Origin: Lepisosteus oculatus
Taxonomy: Eukaryota; Chordata; Actinopteri; Semionotiformes; Lepisosteidae
Assembly: GCF_040954835.1 (NCBI RefSeq)
Contig: NC_090699.1
Span: 19,229,817-19,293,816, forward strand
Direction of reading: 5' to 3'
DNA length: 64,000 nucleotides
Shown piece after piece: positions 12,817 through 24,300 of the stretch. The position numbers and the translations under genes were made by a program. Numbering within the stretch: position 1 is the first letter of the stretch; each line of letters starts with the position of its first letter. The notes below the pieces were generated by a model, which saw only the letters and a program-made list of their open reading frames with translations, had not been told where the DNA came from and ran no database searches.

Positions 12817-13200
12817 ATAAAACCAGCTTTTTAGTCAAATTAATGTAAATTCATACTTTGCTGTGTGTAAGGTTACTGCATCATTCACTAACACCCCCGT
12901 CTTTAAAACAGCCTTAGTCGTTTCGATACCTTACCTAGAATTTGGAGTTTGAAAAAAAAAACATCTACACACTGGCGTTTCTCAAGACTCAGGTGAAACG
13001 CACGTGTTTAAGATCAACTTGATTACGAACTAATAATTAAACTCAAGGTGATCAAGCTTTAAAAACAGTAGCTTCGGGTGTCCCTGCTTCTTGTTACTGC
13101 TGTTTTTTATTCAGTTTTATTTTTTTTTTCAAGGGCTGTAAAAAAACTCTTTAACAGGCGTAGCAATACCTTGTCGTAATATTAGCAGTCTGTTTTAATA

Positions 13201-13237
13201 ATGTACCATTTCTTCCAAGGGATTCTCTTGTTCTCAG
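13201..13237 (+). CDS. Candidate first coding exon (signal peptide) of the TGF-alpha-like gene
   Basis: 37 nt from ATG to CAG/GTTGGC, ending in phase 1 as the next exon requires. Joined, it reads MYHFFQGILLFS-A-QSNST: a short hydrophobic leader, an Ala at a plausible cleavage point, then the NST sequon. Human TGFA exon 1 is similarly tiny (about 40 nt) and phase 1. Against it: the donor is weak and the leader short, and an extra propeptide exon may be missing. Confidence 0.35.
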
Positions 13238-15675
13238 GTTGGCAGTATTATAATTCTATTGAAAGGTCTGTGGCTCAAAGGTGGCACTTTGTTTGGAAGT
13301 AGTAAGCCTACAATTAAATTTGAGGGTGTTCTTTAAATTAAAGCTCATCTTTATCTGGGACTTACCGTTTTACTTTAAGTGCTGCCTTTCAGGTCAATGA
13401 GGAATGGAGCTTTTAATTGAATGTCGAAAGCTTCCAGATATCTATCAATCTTTCATTTCCCATCTGAACAGCGGCTGCTACCTCTTTTGGAACAAGTGCT
13501 ACAGAGGGTGATGGGTTGCCGGCTTCTGAAGGTGAGGTATTTTATGTAACAGTTGAGGAGGTATGATGACCATTCCTAATGCACTTAAGCAGGTTCATGT
13601 ACAGTAAGTCGCTAGTGGCCATGCCCTCTGTAGCTTATGCTTTTTCTGGCGTTTGTAGGTGGCTGAGTACTGTATATCTAGAACAGAAAAGTGTATATGG
13701 TGAAAAGGTACTGTATTAACCTGCTAAGATTTACTGGCAAAAATTCAAATTGAGTTAGCAGCTGTTGTCATAAGTGGCTTTTCATGAAAAAAAATGGATG
13801 AGAGTCTTAAATCACTTGATTAGAAACCTAACTATATGGGTTTTTGAAGTATTTAATTAATATGATTAAGGAAGGTTTGCCAAGAATCTTAAGGAGCATA
13901 ATTTTATGCTCCGTATCCTAAATTAGATCTGAAAAAGTCTCTTATCTCAATATTCAGGTGGGTTATGAACAGGTCATTATCAATGCACAACTGGACTAGT
14001 CAGCCTGTGGCTTTGCTCCACTGCAGAATTTTGTTAGTCTTTACATTGATTAATAACAAATTGGATCAAAATCACCATTACCTTAAGTACTGTTCTTGAT
14101 AAGAGGAGACTAATGGGCCATAGTACCTGATTTAGTCAGTAGCTATTAGAGCCAAGCATCACCTAATCTTGCTTCTTTCAAGACTGGTGGCTCAGGGTGT
14201 CACAGTACATTATGTTGGGTAGCCCCAGTGTGCAGCCTTTGTTCCAAGCTTATTCTTGTGGTCTTGTCTTCTAGCGCAAAGCAACTCCACGAAGATGCAG
14301 AAGAGCCTCTTTACCGACTGCCCAGAATCCTACACTGCTTTTTGCCACGAAGGGTCATGTAGATATTTAGTCTCTGAATCAACTGCGTCTTGCATGTAAG
14401 CTACTGTATGCGCCCAGTTCCCTGTTTTCTAGCCATTGCTCTGTACGTGCATGAACTTTTTACATGGGGGTTTCCTGCTCTGGGAAGGGGGGGGAGAGAG
14501 ACACTGAACAGTGACTAGTGGCTTTGTAATTCATTGCATTTATGGTTAAATCTGAAAGTTTCCTCCTAGGGTGGTCTACATCTTATCCTGTGAAGTTTGA
14601 CTTTAGAGCTCTGAACTTGTATCATTCTCAAAGTCCTCCGGAGAATGGCTTAACTAGTGTCTGTAACACCTTGTATTAATCTAAATGAATTTGCAATGTT
14701 TTTCCTCTCAAGCTGCCCTGGTGGTTTTGATGGGGACCAGTGCCAATATGTCAACCTCCTGTCTGTGTTGTCTGTGGATGTGGACTTCCTTCCCCATGCG
14801 GTGGCAATACTTCTTTTTGTGGCTGTGGTTTTGATCCTTGCCTCATGTCTTGCTGTATAGTAAGTTCTGCTGATCAGTTTAAAAATCCTTTAACCCCCTT
14901 TATGATTTGATATTTGGAGTAAGTGTTCATATCCCAGGCCATTATTCATTCAATTCTGTAATCGGTTACTGCTACTGAATCTTCCCTTGTTCCTGTTTGA
15001 AGCCCAGATAGTTGACTCTTTCTGCTGGTGCTATTTTAAAGTCTGAATAGACCACAAAGGGTTTAAGTAAAAATCGGTTTGAGCCACTCTTGAATGTCAT
15101 CTATCGGTATATAAACCTGGAATCCCTAGTTCTGGTCCTGGAGGGCTGGTGACAGGTTTTCAGTCCAGCTGGGTTTTTAAACAAGTTTAATTGAATCCGT
15201 TTAAATGGCATAAGGGCTTTCAAGAGACCTGGAAAATGTGTGCACCAAATGCATACAGGACCAGGAATAGGAACGCCTATTCCAGGAACTTTTCCCAGCT
15301 CACCAGTGTTTCTTGCTTTTTCCCCAAACAGCATCTGCAGAAGGAGCATGCAGTCCAAGACTGAGACTGAAATCAAGTGTCATATGCTGGATCATACTCA
15401 AGGTAACAGCTAATGTTTTAATGCCCCCTTCTCCCCATTTTTCATTAAATGACTAGTACCACCTGGAATTAAAATCTTTAAGCCGAGCCCCTGCAGACTG
15501 GAGCCTTTATTTAATCACGCAAGCCCTTCATTTATGAGCCAGAAAGAAGATGTATAGAAATGTTATTGGGTATCTTTGTTTTGTTTTTTCTTTGAGTAAT
15601 TCGTTTTTACCATCTTAGTGAAAGCTAATTGTTGATGACATTTTAACTTTTTTTTTTTCCACCCCTGCAGTTTAA
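13201..15675 (+). CDS. TGF-alpha-like EGF-family growth factor precursor
   Basis: Membrane-anchored EGF-receptor-type ligand precursor. The certain exons are 14275-14395, 14713-14859, 15332-15402 and the stop at 15671-15675; the first exon (13201-13237) is tentative. The EGF domain has cysteine spacing 7-4-10-1-8, exactly that of TGF-alpha, and begins DCPESYTAFC, close to DCPDSHTQFC of human TGF-alpha. It is split by an intron between cysteines 4 and 5, as in all ErbB ligands. After the domain come QYVNLLSV, a transmembrane stretch of about 23 residues (HAVAILLFVAVVLILASCLAV), a basic stop-transfer CRR, and a short tail ending HTQV. An NST sequon precedes the domain, as in TGF-alpha. Full model 126 residues (TGF-alpha is 160). 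The short tail recalls epigen. The residue before cysteine 6 is Gln, not the usual Arg. No symbol is given because orthology is not settled. Confidence 0.8.
14275..14395 (+). CDS. TGF-alpha-like exon with EGF cysteines 1-4
   Basis: 121 nt between TTCTAG and GTAAGC. It starts with the last two bases of a codon and ends with two bases of the Ile that sits between cysteines 4 and 5. It encodes QSNSTKMQKSLFTDC and then the first four EGF cysteines (CPESYTAFC, HEGSC, RYLVSESTASC). Confidence 0.88.
14713..14859 (+). CDS. TGF-alpha-like exon with EGF cysteines 5-6 and transmembrane segment
   Basis: 147 nt between CTCAAG and GTAAGT. It encodes CPGGFDGDQC (cysteines 5 and 6), the juxtamembrane QYVNLLSVLSVDVD, and the hydrophobic membrane span. 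Other EGFR ligands have Arg just before cysteine 6; here the codon is CAG (Gln). The aromatic residue of the G-(Y/F)-x-G motif is Phe. Confidence 0.88.
15119..15276. mobile_element. Small MITE-like element in the TGF-alpha-like last intron but one
   Basis: Left end CCCTAGTTCTGGTCCTGGAG and right end CAGGACCAGGAATAGGAACG are inverted copies of each other; about 158 bp, non-coding. Confidence 0.5.
15332..15402 (+). CDS. TGF-alpha-like exon, cytoplasmic tail
   Basis: 71 nt between AAACAG and GTAACA. It encodes ICRRSMQSKTETEIKC and HMLDHTQ, the start of the cytoplasmic tail. The flanking phases (2 in, 1 out) join cleanly to the neighbouring exons. Confidence 0.8.
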
Positions 15676-15965
15676 AAATGGATGCATCTAAAGACTGGCA
15701 ACTGCATGTAAAAAAAACACTGGTTAACTTTTTTGGGGTATTCTGGAATTTGTGAATGGAGTTGAAGCTTTGTCCAATTTGCAGAACCTGAACATGCTGA
15801 AGCTGGACCCCAGTAGCCAAGATTTCATTTGCTGTATGAGATTGTAGTGTTGTGGTGCAAAAGGTGAATGAATTGAAAGCACATGTTCATGTTATTCTTT
15901 GGGTGGAATGTTTTCAATGTTGTACTGTTGAATTTTATGTTCATTTTAAATAAACTTTGTATGAT
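15671..15965 (+). CDS. TGF-alpha-like terminal exon: stop codon and 3' UTR
   Basis: After a long pyrimidine tract and a CTGCAG acceptor, the first two bases complete a Val codon and TAA follows at 15673-15675. The rest is 3' UTR to just after the AATAAA at 15949-15954. A five-base coding part before a long UTR mirrors the small last exons of EGF ligand genes, but the exact join needs transcript support. Confidence 0.65.
15949..15954 (+). promoter_or_regulatory. Polyadenylation signal of the TGF-alpha-like gene
   Basis: AATAAA about 275 bp after the stop codon, with a T-rich stretch following. Confidence 0.65.
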
Positions 15966-17254
15966 ACCACTGCTTTTTAAAATGAGTGCTACCTCAGACT
16001 CATGAATTAAGGACAGCCCTCCTCCCAAAAACAGAACTGGATTCAGTTTGCAGATTTTTGGATCTTTTAACCTGGCCTTCTGCTCAGGTAAAGATAAGTG
16101 CTGCCTTGGATTCTAGAGCAGTTCTTAACCCTGATCTAGGAATATGAAGATGTCTGTTGGTTTATGTTCCAGCTGGGTTGGGAAATCAGTGGCGCCAATT
16201 GCTCTGAATATTGACTTGGTTGCCCGTTAACCTATTTCTATGCAAGGACTGTTTTTAAAATGGTTTTGGCTCTTAAAAAGATGAAGGATACTTGTTATTG
16301 GCATGAACCCTGTGCTAATTGGAGTTTCTGGACTGCCCTCACTTGGGTGTGTGAGCTAAAATGTACTGTAAGAATATAAAAATGGGCTTAAGAGACTTTA
16401 GGAGTTGGCTGATTAGTGTCAGTCAGCTGTCTGGTAATCAATTGATCACTTAAGAGGCCTTTAGGAGTAAGGAGGGGACTTGGCAAGTAAAGTTGTGCGA
16501 TCAGATAGTGGGAAATAATGTATTTAATGAAATAAGGACTGAATATAGAGAAGTCTAAACCAACAAGCTGATACGTTACAGGCAACAAGCACTGTAGATT
16601 AAGGACCCTCTTGGCAAGGGGGAAAGTAGCTGAGACTGGAAAAATCAAGGTTTAAAAAGGTCTCTTTAGTCTCGAGACAGATCCTGCTTATTAAAAGAGG
16701 AAAAGCCTCCTCAAAATATTTATTGGCTAGTATTCATGAAGGCTTTTGGTATTTGCGTACTGTAAATGTCTACATGAGGTGACTTTTTCCCACATGTGGC
16801 ATCTGTTGAAATATGGGATGTGAATTAAGTTTACTAAAGAATTTTGTATTTCAAGTATCTAATTTAAGGTTTTTAATTTTGACACTTGGTGACTGCTGTC
16901 TATGTACTTATCATTTATTGTATGAATAAGAGTGGTAGCAGTCTCCTCTAGAATTAATGACGCTGGTTATCTTAAATGTTAGTCCATTTCCTTTTGAATA
17001 ATTGGTATGTGATGCAGCCAGTTTGAACTTGAAAAGCAGGGTTACTGTTAGGGTAAAATTCTAGATGTTTCATGAAGTTTCATCAGTTTCTGCTTTCACT
17101 GCTCAAAACTTTAATCAGATGGGGAATTTCAGCAATCCAATTTTGCTTGTCACCATCCTGTGTTGGATGAGCAGATGTACAGTAATGTGTTTTTCAGGGT
17201 CATTGCTCAGTGAAGATAAAAATTGAATGCCTGGAGGAAAGGCCAAGAGGTCTG

Positions 17255-17275
17255 TTTTTTTTTTTTTTTTTTTTT
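17255..17275 (+). repeat. Poly-T run
   Basis: 21 consecutive T bases; possibly the tail of a minus-strand retroposon. Confidence 0.8.
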
Positions 17276-17604
17276 GCAAGATTCCCTGTAGGCTCATTCC
17301 TTTTTTTCTTTTAAACTGTAACCTTTAGGAACTCTCCAAGGGTTCCTAAAATGCTTTAATGTTCATTTACAAGTCCAATGTATACAGATAACTTCTGCTT
17401 TATGCTGTTGCTTGTAACTGAGGCCTTCATAACTCATTACTTCCAGAGAACAGCAACTGGAAGTCCTGAAATGGAACATCCTACGCTCGGAGGCTAAAAA
17501 CTGAATCTTCTTTGTCTTGAACAGACAAGAGTCCAAGAGACTTACAATAATACTAGTATTTACCAAGGGGTGTAGGATAATGGCAAAAGCTATACAGGTA
17601 TTCA

Positions 17605-17705
17605 GTTGAATTTGATACCTTGCTTTCTTTTAAGAAACAGCTGAATGAGATACTTGGATCATTTCACTGTTAAATCACAAATGGGCAAGATGGGCTGAAT
17701 TGCTG
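17605..17705 (+). repeat. Dispersed repeat, family B
   Basis: TTTCTTTTAAGAAACAGCTG, GAGATACTTGGATCA and ATGGGCAAGATGGGCTGAAT match the other family B copies. Confidence 0.6.
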
Positions 17706-18545
17706 CCTTTTAAATTTATATTCTAAAAGTCAGTGTGTATAATGCATGATCAAATGCCCTTTTTAAGAAAGACAGCATGCATATTTTTTAATTTAAAATT
17801 CTAGACATTCTGAAGATCATATCATACTGCATCTTGGTTGTTGATAGACGCTCCCTGTCAAGTTATATTGGAAATAAAGATAAAAGGTAGCCTATACACT
17901 GCAGACAAAAACACGAATGCTGTTTCTTGGTTTATTTGAGCAATAGCACTCAATTTGGTGGGGAGACAAGCAATATATTACACTTCAATTCACAGGAATC
18001 TTCTTCTGAAATGGTTTTAATGAAGGTTCCATGTTTCTTTTTTTTTAAAAGAACATTCTGATTTTGGTTCAGTAGAGATGCATAAATCTTAATGTAGTGG
18101 AATGTGTCCTCCGTTTCTGCCGTATCATGACTTGGGCTTAAGAGTACAAAACCAACCTTTTCATGATCTTTAATTATGGCAGACTTGAACCACTACAGAA
18201 AGTTTACCTTATTGAGACCTGGACTGCAGCACTAATAGTAATAGCTTTGTTACCATTTCTTGGCTGGGCTCTGAATGTCCTGTTGGCTTCGTGTTGCATT
18301 CTACCCTGGAAATGTTCTTACAGCATGTGCTCGACCTTCCTCTTCATTTTGAGCAGTGGCTTTGCTGCAATGAACTTGGAACTGGAAAACCTTGTTCATG
18401 TATGGGGGTTTGTGAGTACAAAAGTACACTACATTTCATTATGTGTGCGTTGTGCAACTGTTTCTTGCTTGGTCGGGGAAAAAAAAGGTCCACGAAGCAA
18501 AGGTATATTTTTTTTAGGAAATGTCTCTACGTGCATGTCCCTTAG

Positions 18546-18815
18546 GTGGCGCTGTGGTTAGCATTACTGCTGTGCAGCAGTGAGGCCCTGATCTCAGTTC
18601 ACACACAGAGCCCCAGGTTGGGGAGTTTTTTTCTCCCTGTGATCAGGTGGGATTCCTCCAGCCCAAAAACATAGTGGTAGGCTGATTGGCTTCTGGGAAA
18701 ATTGGCCCTTGCAGCAAGTGTCTTCCCTGCCATGGATTGGTGTCCCAAGCTGGTGTCCCTTGTCTAGAGTCCATTGCTTGCCAGCAGCCTTATCACCCTG
18801 CAACTCGCAACTGGG
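18546..18815 (+). repeat. Dispersed fish repeat, family A
   Basis: GTGGCGCTGTGGTTAGCATT at the left end, then GGGATTCCTCCAGCCCAAAA, GTAGGCTGATTGGCTTCTGG and ATGGATTGGTGTCCC. It directly abuts a 5S-headed SINE on its right. Confidence 0.65.
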
Positions 18816-19338
18816 TAGCTCACTAAAGCTAAACAAGTGAGCCTAGCCAGTACCTGGATGGGAGACCTGGGGGAAAAAACTAAGGTTGCTGCTGGAGATG
18901 CATTAGAGAGGCCAGTAGGTGCTCACCCTGCAGTCTGTGTCCTAATGTCCCAATATAATGATGGGGACACTATACTGTTAAAAAGTGCCCTCCTTTAGAT
19001 TAGGCCTAAAACCAAGATCCAGACTCTGTGGTCATTAAAAATCCCAGGGTGTTTCTTGAAAAGAGTTAGGGGTGTTACCCTGGTGTCCCGGCCAAATTTC
19101 CCAACACCAATCACAGACTCCTAATAATCCCCATCTATTAACTGGCTTCATCACTCTGTTCTCCTCCCCACTGATAGCTGGAGTGTGGTGAGCAGGCTGG
19201 TGCATCTATGGCTGCTGTCTCATCATTCATGTGGGGCTGTACATTGGTGGTGATGGAGGGGAGTCCTACCTGTAAAGCACTGAGTGAAGTGTCCAGAAAA
19301 GTGCTCTGTACAGTATGTGTAAGAAATTATAATTATTT
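18816..19338 (+). repeat. Long 5S rRNA-derived SINE
   Basis: The head has CTAAAGCTAAACAAGTGAGC and CAGTACCTGGATGGGAGACC, the 5S rRNA box A-to-C region. The middle has AGGTGCTCACCCTGCAGTCT and ACTCCTAATAATCCCCATCT. The end has TGTAAAGCACTGAGTGAAGT followed by AAAAGTGCTCTGTACAG. It is the most complete copy in the window, about 520 bp. Confidence 0.75.
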
Positions 19339-21309
19339 CAGGCTTCCCTGTGATGCTGAATTGGAAGAAGCTGTTATGAAATGGATGGATGTCCCTCTGT
19401 CTCATGCCATTCATTAACAGGTTAATTGGATGGTCCTGGAATTAGGTTTCAAAATGTGTTGCATTCTAGAAAATTATTCACCGCCTTCAAGGACAGGACA
19501 GGAAATGCCATTATCCTTATCTTTAGGGGAAGAAAAATGGGTTTCTTTCCATTGCTTTACTTCAGTATGGTCAGACAATTTCCATCTGCATCATACAACC
19601 TTGCATTCTGTGTAGTGCATATGTCTTTTAGACAAAGCTTCAAAATGTCTGTATCATTCTGATCATTACGCTCAGAATGTTATCTGAGGCTGTATAGTTT
19701 GGAATAGGTCCAGGGAAATAAAATGAAAGTTCTGTTATGTTTAAATGTGCAGTAATGATGAAATATTGCTTCAATTGAACAGGCTTCTTCAAATTTCCAG
19801 TTTTCTTGTTCACCACAGTTTCTCCTTCAAATACATCCTTCTCAGTGGGAGGTTTGTGGGAGGATGGTGAAAGGCAGTCAAAACAACAGGATATCCTCTC
19901 CAGGAAGAAGTTCCAAGACTGGGCATTGCAGCTTCATCTGCATTCATGTTTCAGCAGTCATACACTACGTGGGTAAGGGAGTTAGTATGATGTGTCTGAG
20001 GAACAAACATAAATAATTCATCAAATGGACTGAAATGAATTGTGCAGAAGCATGTTTTTTGTCAGCATGATGTATCACTTACTTTAGTGTAAACAACATG
20101 GAGGATCAGGCGGTTAAGAACACATAAAAAAAAGCGGCCATTACCACGTCCATTGGGGGAAAAACAAAGCAAAAATTCCTCAGCAGTTTTTATATACAAT
20201 ACATCTCCTTTGTTGTGATAGTAAGTTTCATGTTCTTGTTCTATAGGGTGCAAGTTTTACTCTAAGGTCTAGCATTTACTACATAATATAACTTTATTAA
20301 CCTTGTAATGTAGTCTATATTTTGAAGTGCTTTCAAGCATCGACATTTTACGTATTGTATTATTAGGACTTTCCTATTTTTATTTATTTGTCAAGTATAA
20401 ATTGACATTTCTGTTGCTTTACTGTGTTTTCCTTTACAACTGAAAGTATTTCTCTAAATTTTAATATTTTATTTTTATGCTTGGTTTGTAAAGCATGTTG
20501 AGCTGCTATTTGAATGAAAGATCCTCTTTAAATAAAATGTATTATTTTATTATTATTGCGTGTCATAGGTACACAATGTCCATTGTAATTTCTAAATTTT
20601 TGTTTTAAAGAAAAATGCACTTATTTTTGAGATGCAAAGTCCTTTAAGCGTTTTGGGGTCTTAGAATGGTTTTCACAGCATAACATAGGCAACAGTGAAG
20701 AATATAATTCAAATGTCAAACTGCAATTCTACTCGCATTGTGAGTAAATTTAATTAATGTTTTAAGTGTATGGTGCCCAACCAGTCCATTGTATCCAGAT
20801 TTTCTGTATGTGTTGAGAGTTAGTTTCCTAGCAACTCTGCAAACAGTGCCAGCAGAGGACTGAGGATTACTGAGTGCTGTGTGGACCTCGGTAGAGTTGA
20901 GAGAGGCCTGCGTTACTGAAAAGATCAACGGTAAGGTCCTTTTAATATACCAGTTGTAAGTTGGTACCTTTAACTGTACAAATTGGAATGATTTCAAGAA
21001 GCAGAGTTTAGTTTTAAAGTTTTCCATACATTGGTACATTTGTTACAAGTGTTTACATTAATTCTTTCTGCATGAGTTGTTGGCATAACATTACAAAAAA
21101 GCAAATAAATATGCCCAGTTTTAAGGAAGAATTTTACTTATTTTGCATTCCGTGATCTAAAATGTTTTAAGTATTTATTTCTATCTGATATTGGAGACAA
21201 ATTCTTTTTGGGGAATTTTTTAGAACTTTGTTTCATACTCCTTTTGGGAATTGAACAAACATTTGCATTTCTTTAGGGCCTGTGCTTTGCTGTGATTTGG
21301 GGGGAAAAA

Positions 21310-21356
21310 ATGGCAGCAGAAGAAAGTAATGACTCCAAAATGGATAAAAAAACTGA
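21310..21356 (+). CDS. tbata: tbata coding exon 1
   Basis: 47 nt, ATG to GA/GTAAGT, encoding MAAEESNDSKMDKKT plus two bases of Glu. A G-rich, purine-rich leader lies just upstream of the ATG. An in-frame TAA just past the donor confirms that splicing is needed. Confidence 0.8.
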
Positions 21357-24300
21357 GTAAGTACAGATTGACAGTAGTAGTAGTAGTCGTCACACATACA
21401 ATGTGCAGTTCATAAAAGGTTAAGATGGATCTAATGTACAGTCTGTAAAATTGAGCAGTATTATCTGGATTAAGAAGTTATTCTCCCAGGTGTCCCCATT
21501 ACTGGAATAAAAGTACCACTATAGACCTGACAACTGAAGGCAACAAGTGATTCAAAATAATCTTTTCCATACAGATACTGATTATTACAAGAAAAAATAG
21601 ACAAGATATGTAGACAATAGAACTAATTCCTAAAATTATTTCACATCACAAAATTCTCTTTTTTAAAACATAAAAGGAGTGTATGTAGTCTTGGCACAAC
21701 AGTATTTTAAGCAGCTTTACTATTATGGTCTGTGGTAAAAGGAAACGTGTAAAATTACCATTGTCAATTTAAAGTCTTAAAGAAAAGGCCATTCTGTCAA
21801 ATTCCACAGCACTGATAGGAGATAAAAATAAAGTTTTGTATTTAATATAGAAAGTTAATCAAAATGATTTATTTTCCCCGGTCTTCCTTTACCTATTTTG
21901 ACAACACCAGCAAAAAGAAAAGTAAAAGACTGAATCAGGCTACCTCATCAAAAAACTTTGGTTTTTTTTCAGTCCATATTTTTAAAAGAAAGTGAATACA
22001 ACTATTAATTGAATGCAACTGTATCTGTCATTATTTCCATGTGCTGATTGAGAGACCAGTTGTTTCTTTATTCAGTGCCATGGTAACAGAGCAAAGGAAT
22101 CATCATTACCCACAATCCAGTGAGAAGAAATGACTGGTTCAGCCTCATTCATGCTGCTAAATATTGTCTTCCAGGGCCATGGAGCTGTCAGTAAGGCAAC
22201 GAATGGGGACACTGGGGGATCCTGTGTCTGGCACTTTTAACCGTAAGGTTGCTCTTGGGAACATGAAAAAAGCAGAAGAAGTGTCTTTTAACAATCCTCT
22301 GAGACTGACTGGGGCTTCGAAAGGACCAGCCAAAGGCAGTCCACGCTTTGGGATGCTGAGTCACCATTCCTTCTTTTCCAGACACAACCCACATCCCAAC
22401 AGAGTAACACACATTCAAGGTGAGCCAAAGAAATACAGCACGGTGAGAATGACACCTCTTCCATGGCCCTTTTTTAAGGGATTTCGGGGTTGTCTCTTTC
22501 CTTTCAGGATAGCTATAGCTTAAAATCGGAATCAAATAATTAAATGAATATTAACTTAAGAGTCATTCTTGTCTTTATGTGCAGATAAAAGAAGAAGAAA
22601 TCCACCACAGATGTACAGAATTCCTCTTGGTGCAAATCTTTTAATGACTGCTTAAAATATTTATACACTCACCAGCTTGTGTGTGAGAAAAGTATAAATA
22701 TCTTCAGCTCATCTTTCCTTTGGCCTTATACAAAACTGACATTGATTTGAGCGTTGTTTGAAAGTTACAAGGGGGGAAAAGAGCCTTATCAGTTTAAATA
22801 AGCTTCTTCCTCTCTCAAGGCTTAATCTCTTGTCCAGACTTGTTACCACTGGAGCTTCAAAGGGCTTTGCTCTTGCTGAGCACATAACTGTAAGTGTTAA
22901 TAGAATGAGATACTGTATTGCTTTTGATACGATTACCTCTGCAGGTCATTTCACAAAGTATTTAAATAACCTTTATTTGCCTCCTCCATTTGGCCCATCT
23001 AGCCTGTTTGGTGGTTAGTAGTTAGTTGATCCCAGGATCTCATCCAGTGAAAGAAACCAGAGTAATGGCTTCAACCTCATGGTTTGGTAGCTTGTTCCAT
23101 ACTCCCATAACGCTTAAATCTACAGAACCTCTGTGTTTTTGTGTTCATCTAGCACATTCATTGGTTAAGACAGCTTCACTGCTCTGACCACTCGACATCC
23201 TGTTCCATACAAGGAAGATGGTGAATAGCTTTACTGACCCAAGTATTTCAAATCCTCCAAGTCAGTCAAGTGGATTTACTTGTCATGAACAGTGAAACCA
23301 GAGGATTATACAAATCAACTGCTGTATATGAAAGAGCATTTAAAACCAAGAACAGAAGGCACTTTTTTTTTACCCAAGGAGTTGTGGGAGTCCGGAGCAA
23401 GCTATCTTTCAAGAAACAGCTGGATGCAATCATGGGATCAGTTAGCTAGTATCTCCAAATGGGCTCGAAGCAGTGCCGCATTTCCCATTATGCACTATAG
23501 GCACAGTACCTAGGGCCTACGAAGGAGGGAAACACTAGTGACTAGTGACTAACGAAAAACGAGCTGAAACAACATGCTTGCGATCGACTGTAGGTGTTCC
23601 AAATCAATAATCAAACGCTATCTAGCGGCTCTTCTAGAAAGTAGAAGAAATGAAGTGATGGTCGCTCAACTTGCTCCATCAATCACGTGGTTTAGCATTG
23701 GAATAGTTTAAAGTGCATCATGTCAAGCAATGTAATTCAATTGGCATTTACCCCTCTTTTTGCACATTTCAGAGTGTACTGTAAGTGCCTAGGGCCTAGA
23801 AACATCAAAATCTGAGCCTGGCTAGAAGGGCCAAGTAACCTGGTTTGGAAAAAACTTTTCTTTTGTTCTGCATGGCTCTAGTTATTTCAGACTCCTGCTG
23901 CCATTTTATACCTTTGAAATTGGACTCAGTGCTTCAGTCTAAAAACAAAGCCAAAATTGTGCAAAGCCAAGTCATCTGCATGAGTCATTAATTGTAGATA
24001 ATTCTGCCAGAAATGAGTATAATAATTTGGTTTATAGCCACCAGCTCTGATGCTACCCAGTCAGTAAAACTTGGATGTGATTCCTAGTGTTTTGATTTTC
24101 AGATGTTTAGTGGTGCACAGTAGCCTAAGACTCTTTGTCTTTGGGTGATAAATGAATAACACCTCTTTTATTCTGAGCAAGTATTCGAACAGGTAAAATA
24201 AGTTTCTCATTCTTGTTACAGTTTTAGATTTTGTTCTAGTTTTAAAATGAGTACCCGTCTAAAGTGTTTTGGTTTTATCTTATCCAGTAAATATAAAGGG

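Larger units (their letters stand above)
15966..21309. other. Intergenic region between the TGF-alpha-like gene and tbata
   Basis: No coding exon that I can support. It holds a family B repeat (17605-17705), a 21-base poly-T run (17255-17275), a family A repeat (18546-18815) and a long 5S-headed SINE (18816-19338). The tbata promoter and any 5' non-coding exon should lie in the last kilobase, but no clear motif is seen. Confidence 0.65.

Noticed and set aside
13421-13531. Alternative first exon for the TGF-alpha-like gene (MSKASRYLSIF...)
   Set aside because: It would end in phase 0 at GTGAGG, while the next exon needs phase 1, and it is not signal-peptide-like.
18163-18561. 132-codon plus-strand ORF with a hydrophobic start
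   Set aside because: Runs into a family A repeat and has no family resemblance; the hydrophobic part looks fortuitous.
22188-22535. 115-codon minus-strand ORF
   Set aside because: It lies opposite tbata exon 2, where the plus frame has the conserved SHHSFFSRH motif.
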